A stretch of DNA of 64,000 bases, taken from positions 34,968,352 to 35,032,351 of the forward strand of contig CM066728.1 of assembly GCA_033961575.1 (NCBI GenBank), given 5' to 3'. Positions 56,431-64,000 of this stretch are shown here, one piece after another. Both the position numbers and the translations under genes were made by a program. Within the stretch, counting starts at the first letter, position 1. Each line of letters starts with the position of its first letter. This DNA is from Aselliscus stoliczkanus (Eukaryota > Chordata > Mammalia > Chiroptera > Hipposideridae). Below the pieces are notes generated by a model, which ran no database searches, was not told where the DNA came from, and saw only the letters and a list, made by a program, of their open reading frames with translations.

Positions 56431-59400
56431 ATGCAGTCTGAAAGCCATACACAGGGAGCTGTGGTAGTATGGAAAGTGGGCATCTCCCTGGGGCCGATGG
56501 GCCGGAGGTCTGGGACTTGCAACTTTATTGAACCCAGTTGTCTGCCATTCTCTTTTTGGGAAGAGTCTGCCTTAAGCCAGAGTCAGAGGCTGGGAAGAGG
56601 CTCAGGCTCAGAGCACCAGTCTGATAGCTTTCGACATCCTAGGATACTCATATCCCACATAACCAGGTCCCTGGAGGCAGACTGCAGGCACCCACTGCCT
56701 TGGCAGAGTAATGATCTAGAGAAAAACAATGCAGGTAAGTTCATGCCAAAGTTGGAATGCTGTAGGCACAAAACCAGGGCCCAGGCAGATGGTTTTGGGG
56801 CCATAGAACACAGCAGTAGACAAGGGTCTAATTTATCAGACAAACCTTATTTTGGTGAGTATAATCTCCCTCACTTTAGAGGCAAGAAAAATATCTATAG
56901 GTAATCAGGGCACTTTCTGACATTTCCTGAATTGCTGCTTCAGGTACCCACAAATCATAGTGATGTGCCCCAAAAGCATCTACTTAAAAGAGCAAAAAAG
57001 ACTCTCTGGGATAATTTAGTGGGTTAAATGCCAGAGGCATGGTCTAGAGACATGCATTCCATTTGGTATATGCTTGACTTCTCTTAGTTATGAAGAACCA
57101 TAGATCCCTGTTGAAGTGATTTGCCTAAAGCCCAGATGTAGTGCCTAACAGGCCAGCCAGCAACGCTGTCTCTCCTGATGTAGGATCTGATACAAGTCAG
57201 CTGTGGAGCCACATGCTCGCTATTCAGCCTTACAAGGTATTATTTTGATTTATAAAACTGACTCGCCTCTTCAGCTCCAGGCTATCGTGCATTTAAATTT
57301 TTATCTCAGCAGCAAATGAATGAGTACTTTCTGTAAAAGGTATGACAAATACTGTGATTGTATGGGCTATGATAAATCAAGCAAGGCACTGGAAAAGAAA
57401 CCACATTAAATACAATTTAGTCTTTCATTTAAATGACAAATATCAGTGGTCTCCTTGTACGTATATATTGAAAGTTAAGCATAGTAGCTATTGTCAGTTT
57501 ACTGGTCCATTTTGATTTCCCCTGAATGAACTTATCGTTCCAATATTTCATGAGATATTTCTAAGTTGTAACCATAACTCACCTTCTATTACATTAGGGA
57601 TTCTGGCTGTGATGAATGTAGCAGTTGCTCTCTAGGTCAGTAAAATGGATTCAGTTGTTGCTAGGTCCTGTCAGATGTTTGACTAGTTGAATGGGTTTTA
57701 TTCTGCTTTTACTTAGAGAGTCAATTTTGTTAAATCAGATGTCTTGTTTCCATCTTTTCCACTTAATCTTTAAAATAGTTACTGGTAACTTTCAATAAAA
57801 ATAATCAGTGTTTTTATTTTTCCACTCTAAATTAATATCTTAAGAAGTTAATATCCTAAGTACTTGAGCAATATCTTCAAACACAAAGTACAAAATGGGA
57901 TTCAAATTGGCTTAATCTTGAGACATCCAGAAAGGCACAAGTCAAGAGCTATGTATTGGCACAAGATTGGTGTTGACTGAATGACCTTGATAATTCCCTT
58001 TTTTATCGTCTAATTTTCACACCTTACATTGCCCCCCAAAAAACAAAAAATTTAAGAATAGAATAGAATATTGTCTTTGTTTTTCACACGTGTGCTCAGT
58101 TGAATTTTCAATACTTGTTGAGACAGTTCTTTCATACATTTAGAGATTTCTGTCTTCCATCCAACCCATTTAATGAGTGGTCTTAAAACCCCTTATTGGT
58201 CCTTCCCTACCCATGTTCCAGGCCTCAGAGCCCTATGTTTTTGGAACCACCACGATGTAGAAAGCTGGCAGCTTTCTTTGGCAGATGGGCAGCCTGAGCA
58301 CACTTCCCACAAGCTTATTCTTTTTTTATTTCCTCTTTCTTTTTAAAAATTCCAAACAAAGAAACTGAAATTCAAAGCAAAATCAAGTACAGCTTGATTG
58401 AAAGATTGAGATAATAGCCTCCAATCTAGAGAGTTTTTATTTTTCATTTTCTATTTTATTTATTTTAGCAGAATCTCTTTTAGCATCTGATAATCACTCA
58501 ATCATTGCAGGTTTGTATCGGGGCAGAAAATCCTGTCTTCCTGAATGGAACAAACTAAAGAAAGGAAGAAAAAAAAAAAGGTGGAGGGATAGATTGGTCA
58601 GTCTTAGGATACCAAAAATATACCCTGAGATAGATGACCACTATTTCAAAGGGTCGCGTCTGTTCTCTCTTAGCAATCTGATGAATAGGATTTGGTGTTA
58701 GGCTCCCAATGCCCCACCTGGGTTGGCAGGGTTTCCTTTCCCCAGCTGGGAGCTGTCTCCTTTGGTGGACTTGGGGATTCAAGCCCTCTCACTGCCACTA
58801 CACATGCTGCTCTCTAATGTCCCCTGTGAGGCCCTGCCACTGCTGTCTACTGCCAATGTCCCAACAAGGGTGTCAGAAATGAGCCATGAAAACATTTAAT
58901 TTGGGGTGAATCATTAAATTGATGTACCACTATAGTCTCTACAAACTCTAACAGTTACTTTAAATTCCCTGGATGTAACTCTAGCCATCTTCCAAAGGGT
59001 TCTAGATGGCGACCCCAAATTACTAACATAAAGTTCATCTTTTATAATTCCTCTTCCTTTCTCTAATCAGAGCTTTCATATTTTAGCTCTTCATTGCCCA
59101 CATTCTCAGTTTTGTTTTCAGTAACTATGCCTGACAGATATTTTCCTTAAAGGATAGAAAAAATTAATTAGACACCTGATAACTGAAAGGGATTAGTGTT
59201 AGCAGTGACACACAAAATCACCTGCCACAGTTACAGAAGACACCTTCAGTCAGAAAAGCCCAAGTCACAAAAGCAATCTCTCTGGACTCGTTTCCTCATC
59301 TGTAAAATGATGCGGTAGACTACATAATTTTTGAGTTTTATCCCATTTCTAACACTCCAAGAAACAGTACATTATAGAAATTTTTAACTAGGATTTTAAG

Positions 59401-59761
59401 GCTCTCTTTATTTGCTTTAATCAGATACCCCTTTTCTAGCTCCATTCTTGTTGCTGTCTCCTGTATGAGTCACCCCTGTTCTTATTTCCCCACACTGTTC
59501 CCCTAAGAGACTTAACCTCATGGCCACAAAACATATATCTTCAAAAGTTCTCATTCCTTCTGTTACTCCCATTCTGTCACACCCACATGTCAGGACCATA
59601 AAGCAAGGCACAGATACTGTAGTTGTATTTCACTGCCAAGAAGATTGATCACGTCTACCTAAGCCTGCTCTGGGCATTTCTACCTCATTCCTAGCTCTTA
59701 TGTTTGTCTCCATTTGGGGATCACCTCCCATCATTCAGATGGCTCAGTGAATTTGCTTTCG
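56431..59761. other. Unassigned non-coding sequence
   Basis: About 3.3 kb without a gene or a clear repeat. The 157-codon frame at 56431-56904 has no domain and overlaps a minus-strand frame, so it is probably chance. Around 59280-59345 TCCTCATCTGTAAAATGAT is MIR-like but short. AT content rises near 58320-58480. Confidence 0.45.
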
Positions 59762-60103
59762 GTATTAGTTTCCTGGGGCTGTCGTAACAAATTGCCCAAA
59801 ACTGTGTGGCTTAAAACAACAGAAATGTATTCTCTCATAGTTCTGGAGACTAGAGTCTAAAACCAAGGACCATGATCCCTCCAAATCCTCTTGTGAAGAC
59901 TCCTTCCTTGCCTCGCCTAACTTCTGGTGGCTGCTGGCAATCCTTAGCTCTCCTTGGCGTTTAGATGCACCACTGGGGTCCCCGTCTCCTTTTCACATGG
60001 CCTTCCCCCTCGTGTCTCTATCTCCCCCTGCTTCACTGGATTTAGGGCCTAACCTCATCCAGTATTACCTCATCTTAACTTTATTACATTTGCAAAGGCC
60101 CTA

Positions 60104-60130
<27 letters not shown>
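59762..60130 (-). mobile_element. MaLR-like LTR relic, copy 2
   Basis: GTATTAGTTTCCTGGGGCTG, TGTGTGGCTTAAAACAACAG, AAATGTATTCTCTCATAGTTC, CCTTGCCTCGCCTAACTTC, CTGGATTTAGGGCCTAACC and ACATTTGCAAAGGCCC are the reverse strand of the family seen at 55253-55750. A (TG)n tract follows at its left-oriented interior boundary. Confidence 0.65.

Positions 60131-60150
<20 letters not shown>
60107..60150 (+). repeat. (TG)n microsatellite
   Basis: About 21 TG units at the edge of the LTR-like relic. The cysteine/valine run of the open frame at 59997-60194 is an artefact of it. Confidence 0.97.
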
Positions 60151-60152
<2 letters not shown>

Positions 60153-60829
60153 CCACCATGTCAGTCCTCATTGACCCAACTTGCTTCTCTGTAGACATTT
60201 CATCTATATTGACAATGTTAGTTTTGCTTCTGGAGGAGATGGAGAAGATTTTTTTTCATATTCTTCCTGTCAAGTATAATTAAAAATGCTGGATATTATA
60301 TATAAAACAAACGTAAGAACATTCTGAAAATTAGAAAAAGGTAGAACAGCTAAAGACTTAGTGATACAACAAATTACATGGTGATGAGTTTCCTGGGTTT
60401 TCTTCTTGTCTCACATATTGCAAACTTGGAGTTGAAGAAGCAATCAACTCAGAAATGCCAAAGAGGCAGACAAAAAAAAAAAAAAATCCCCCCCAGAAGC
60501 CTATATCCAAAGGACCAAGAAAGGGGAAACCTGCCAAGACAGAAAACTTTTAGACAATAACAGCTCCACTTCTCCAAATGCCATAGAATATACTGTGGCT
60601 TTATGCTACCCATCCCAACAAAGGCCAGATGGGAGCCTACACTTCCACACTATGAGGCTGTAATGAGACACCCAACACTCCAAGTAGAGTAATGACAGAC
60701 AAGGCCAAGTAGGGAATCCAGGCTTCCATCTCTCTCCCTTTCCCTGGAGTGGTTTCAGAGGAGGCCTAGAAGTGAGTCAGGACTTTCACCTTTACTCGGT
60801 GGTAACGGAGCCACTCCTTTTACAGTGAA
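60151..60829. other. Unassigned non-coding sequence
   Basis: Nothing recognised. A-run at 60472-60486. Confidence 0.4.
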
Positions 60830-62610
60830 CTCATGAAAATCAAAATTAAAAATGCAATATTATTTACAATTGCTCAAAACCAATGAAACAGCTACTTAGA
60901 TGTAAATCGAACAAAACATGTATAGAGATATGTTCATGAATTAGAAGACTCAAAATAATAAAGATGTCAATTCTCTCCTATTGATATACATGTTTAACAC
61001 AATTCCTATCAAAACCCCAGCAAGACTTTTTGTAGGGAAAGACAGATTATTTCCAAATTTATGTGGACAGGTAAAAGAACTAGAATAGCTAAAACAATTT
61101 TGAAAAGAGGAATAAAGTAGGAGGAACCATCTACCCAATTTCAAGGCTTATTATATAACTAAAGTAACTAAGACCGTACACTACTGGAAGTGGAATAAAC
61201 ATATAGGTAAGTAGAACAGAACAGAACAGAAACCAGAAACACACCTACACAAATATGTTTCTTACAAAGGTGTATAAATAATTCAACGAAAGAAAGTCTT
61301 TTCAACAAATTGTGCTGGAGCATACAGACATTCATAGGCAAAAATGGAAGGAAAGAAGGAAGGGAGGAAGGGAGGAAGGAAGAAGGGACTTGACATAAAT
61401 CTCAAACCTTATATAAAAAGTAACTTATAATGAATAATATACTTAAATGTAAAACTTTCAGAAAAAATCATAGGAGAAAACCTTTGGCATCTAGGGCTTA
61501 GCAAAGAGTTCTTAGACTTGGCATCAAAAGTATGATCTATATAAAACAAAAAAATAAAAAAATTGGACTTCATCAAAATTAAAAATTTTACTCTGTGAAA
61601 GACCCTGGTAAGAGGATGAAAGGCAAGCCATAGACTGAGAGAAAATATTTGTAAACTACATATCTAAACAAAGCACTAGTATCTAGAATATGGAAAGAAC
61701 TCTCAAAACTCAAAAGTAAAAATGCAAATGGTCCATTTAGAATATCAAAAAAGGCATGAATAGAATTTTCACCAAATAATATACGAGCAGCAAATAAGCA
61801 TATGAAAAGATGTTCAACATTATTAGCCAGTAAAGAAATACAAATGAAAACCACAATGAGATATAACTACACACCTATCAGAATGGCTAACATAAAAAAC
61901 AGTGACAACTAAATGCTCGTGAGATGCAGAAAAATATCACTTAAATATTATTGATGAGAATGTAAAATGGTACAGCTACTCTAGAAAACAATTTGGCAGT
62001 TTCTTAAAAAAACAAAATATGCAGCTACCATACAACCAACTCCTGGGTATTTATCCCACAGAAATGAGAAGAATGTCCACAAAAAAATATATGTACATGA
62101 ACATTTATAGCAACTTTATACATAATAACCCAAACTGGAAACAACTCAAATGTCTTTAAACAGGTGAACAGTTAAATGAACTGTGATAATGCATACCATG
62201 GAATACTACTCGGCAATAAAAAGAATGAACTATTGGTACACACAACAACTGGGCTGAACCTCCAGAGAATCATGCTGAATAAAGAAAGCCAGTCCCAAGT
62301 TGTTACATATCATATGATTCCATTGAAATGATATATTTATAGAAATGGATTCCGGATTAGTGGTTGTCAGAGGGTAAGGAGGGGTATCAGGAGGGAAATG
62401 TGTATGTCTATAAAAGGTAACTTGAGGGAGTCTTGTGTTCACGGAAAGGATGGAAATGTTTTGTACCCTGACTGCATCAACATCAATGACCTGGCTGTGA
62501 TACTGGACTATAGTTTTGTAAGATATTACCATTGGGAGGAAACTGGGTAAAGGGTATTTCTAAAAAATGCATGGGAATCTACAATTATTCCAAAATAAGT
62601 TGTGTAATAT
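60830..62610 (+). mobile_element. Ancient L1 3' portion (ORF2 end and 3' UTR)
   Basis: L1 order is readable throughout: CAATATTATTTACAATTGC, CACAATTCCTATCAAAACCC, TTTATGTGGACAGGTAAAAG, CTTATTATATAACTAAAGTA, AGAACTCTCAAAACTCAAAA, ACCACAATGAGATATAACTAC, GAATACTACTCGGCAATAAAA and a 3' UTR with GGTAAGGAGGGG. No frame survives over 100 codons. Minus-strand frames here are incidental. Confidence 0.85.
61342..61388 (+). repeat. (GGAA)n repeat inside L1
   Basis: GGAA/GAAGG units interrupt the old L1. Confidence 0.9.
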
Positions 62611-62830
62611 AAAAAGTATTATATATTATATTCTCGTCTATATCGTTTACTGTTTGTTCCAAGTGAGATCATCTTTACTCACCAATAGATTTTAGGCTAC
62701 TGAGAGTAGCGATTGTCTCACTAACCTTATCTTGGCCATGGTGTTTCGCACAAAGTAGGTATTCAGACAGTATTCACTGAGTGAGTAAACACTGTGGAAT
62801 GAATACTTCTCTGTGCCTAGGACAGATAAG
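62611..62830 (+). mobile_element. L2 3'-end fragment (about 62640-62800)
   Basis: TAGATTTTAGGCTACTGAG, GTAGCGATTGTCTCAC, CACAAAGTAGGTATTCAGAC and ATTCACTGAGTGAGTAAAC fit a diverged L2 3' end in plus orientation. Confidence 0.45.
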
Positions 62831-63615
62831 CATGTGGCTTGAACTCATTTGTCAAGCCAGATGGAGGGAATTTGGGAGGACACGTATACTTTCAGCATGG
62901 CCTAATATCCATGTTATTTCTCCCAGGATTAAGATATAGGAAACAAAGCAACATGAGGTGGTCATTAACCATGCCCAGACAAACCCCTCTTCAAATGCCA
63001 CCCCCCCAACCCCATTGAAATGCTGAAAGAGAAAATAAGATAAGGTAAATCTCTCAATGATCTTTGTCCTCTTGGACAAGCAGAAGAGAAAGCTGTCACC
63101 TGAAAGAATGCAGCAGGAAAGTTTATATAAACTCAATTTTCCAACTTGGAGCTGAGAGTAGCTTAGTAGGAATTTTTCTGTTACTTCTGTAGTATCTCTG
63201 AGCTTCTAAGTTAAGTGATCATGGGCCCTGCATGCTTCTCCAGCCTAGGTGCAGACCCTTAGAGGGACTAAGTGAGCTGGACACAAGCCAGGACATTTTT
63301 AGGGCATAATTAATAATATAGCTAGCTTCTTGTGATTCATGTTCTTCCTAAAGCTCTAGGAAAACCAGGTTTTGTTTCTTTTTGTTGTTGTTTGTTGTGA
63401 TTTTTATCTCTTGTTGCTTAGCTTTTAGTTTTTATGTATGTCTATATTAAATCTTAATATTTGTCTTAATACTGATAAGAGTAAAAATGATAATAGGTTC
63501 TAAAATATGTAAAGGTTAATGACAATAAACCTAACAGAAGTTCACCTATGTTGTGGCTAGCTGTATGGATGGCTAAATTAAGATATGATTAGATGGATAT
63601 TTATAGATTAGATAA
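62831..63615. other. Unassigned non-coding sequence
   Basis: The 94-codon minus frame at 62852-63136 has no domain. No repeat is recognised. Confidence 0.4.
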
Positions 63616-63790
63616 TAATTATTCATTCATTAAATGTCCCCTATTATAGAGCATTAACAAGGATGAATAAGCATATTTTTTTCTTTGAAGAGCTTACAGA
63701 CCAGAAGACAGACACATAAAAGTAATTATAGAACTGTAATAAATGCTATCACAAAGGTGCATTCATAGTGCTATGGAAATACAGAGAAAG
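63616..63790 (-). mobile_element. L2-like 3' end
   Basis: TTATTCATTCATTAAATGTCC, GAAGAGCTTACAGACCAG and AGACACATAAAAGTAATTA fit the reverse strand of an L2 3' end. The final 210 bp of the window after it is unassigned. Confidence 0.45.
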
Positions 63791-64000
63791 GAGAAACTAA
63801 CTCCACCTGTATGTAATGGCTAGTTTCTAAGAGTCACGGAATCCTAAGTTTACTTCCCAGCTCCCAAATGGTCTCTTTACTTAAATGTGAGAAATTACAG
63901 GACACTATGTTTGTTTCAAACTTTAGGATCTGAGGTCCCCAATATATGTGTTATGCCTGAACCTGCATGAGGTCCAGCTATTTCCAGGTACTGCACTGAG

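Noticed and set aside
56431..56904. 157-codon plus-strand open frame
   Set aside because: No motif that I recognise, competing minus frame over the same bases, and it starts inside an L1 tail region.
1..64000. A novel defence, biosynthetic or other multi-gene system
   Set aside because: I found no cluster of intact genes. All sizeable coding similarity is to L1, L2 or mariner relics.

Overview
This is mammalian nuclear DNA with no host gene that I can support. It is AT-rich, dense in LINE, SINE, LTR and DNA-transposon relics, and has no bacterial-style operons, no rRNA or functional tRNA genes and no CRISPR arrays. The lineage clue is the tRNA-derived SINEs. Their heads read like GGCCGGCCGAGTGGCGCGG and carry tRNA-like A and B boxes. 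Longer versions are chains of tRNA-like and linker units that end in a tail of CCCCAATTCCCCAA type. From memory this resembles SINEs of yinpterochiropteran bats (horseshoe and leaf-nosed bats and relatives). A bat is my best guess. Colugo or another laurasiatherian is not excluded without a database search.

Layout. 0-12.5 kb: a unique stretch, three SINE units, a 5'-truncated L1 3' end with target duplications (3204-4214), L2 and LTR-like relics, a MER5-like fragment, a weak coding-like remnant on the minus strand (9.0-9.6 kb), an L2 reverse-transcriptase-region fragment split by another old repeat (9.9-11.06 kb), and a MIR. 12.5-18.1 kb: one nearly complete but dead L1 in plus orientation, with ORF1, ORF2, 3' UTR, A-rich tail and a 17-bp target-site duplication. 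It is the only sizeable protein-coding relic. 18.1-46 kb: mostly unassigned intergenic or intronic DNA carrying SINEs, MIR, L2, MER5 and hAT-like pieces, plus microsatellites. 46.5-47.5 kb: a mariner copy whose two ends are inverted copies of the same transposase 3' part. 48-49.3 kb: two MIRs, each interrupted by younger insertions. 52.2-56.4 kb: two ancient L1s with later elements nested in them, one apparently joining 5' UTR directly to the end of ORF2. 59.8-62.6 kb: an LTR-like relic and another ancient L1. The rest to 64 kb is unassigned or L2-like.

The elements do not work together as a system. The window is a layered insertion record: L2, MIR, MER5, MaLR-like and old L1 at the bottom, then mariner and the larger L1, then the tRNA-SINEs. 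Several SINEs still have perfect target duplications and were probably mobilised in trans by L1 machinery. Family names are from memory of consensus sequences. Boundaries of old repeats are approximate to tens of bases unless a duplication is cited. I did not find a new biological system. The most unusual items are the palindromic mariner, the modular SINE architectures, an unidentified 577-bp insertion inside a MIR, and the coding-like remnant at 9.0-9.6 kb.
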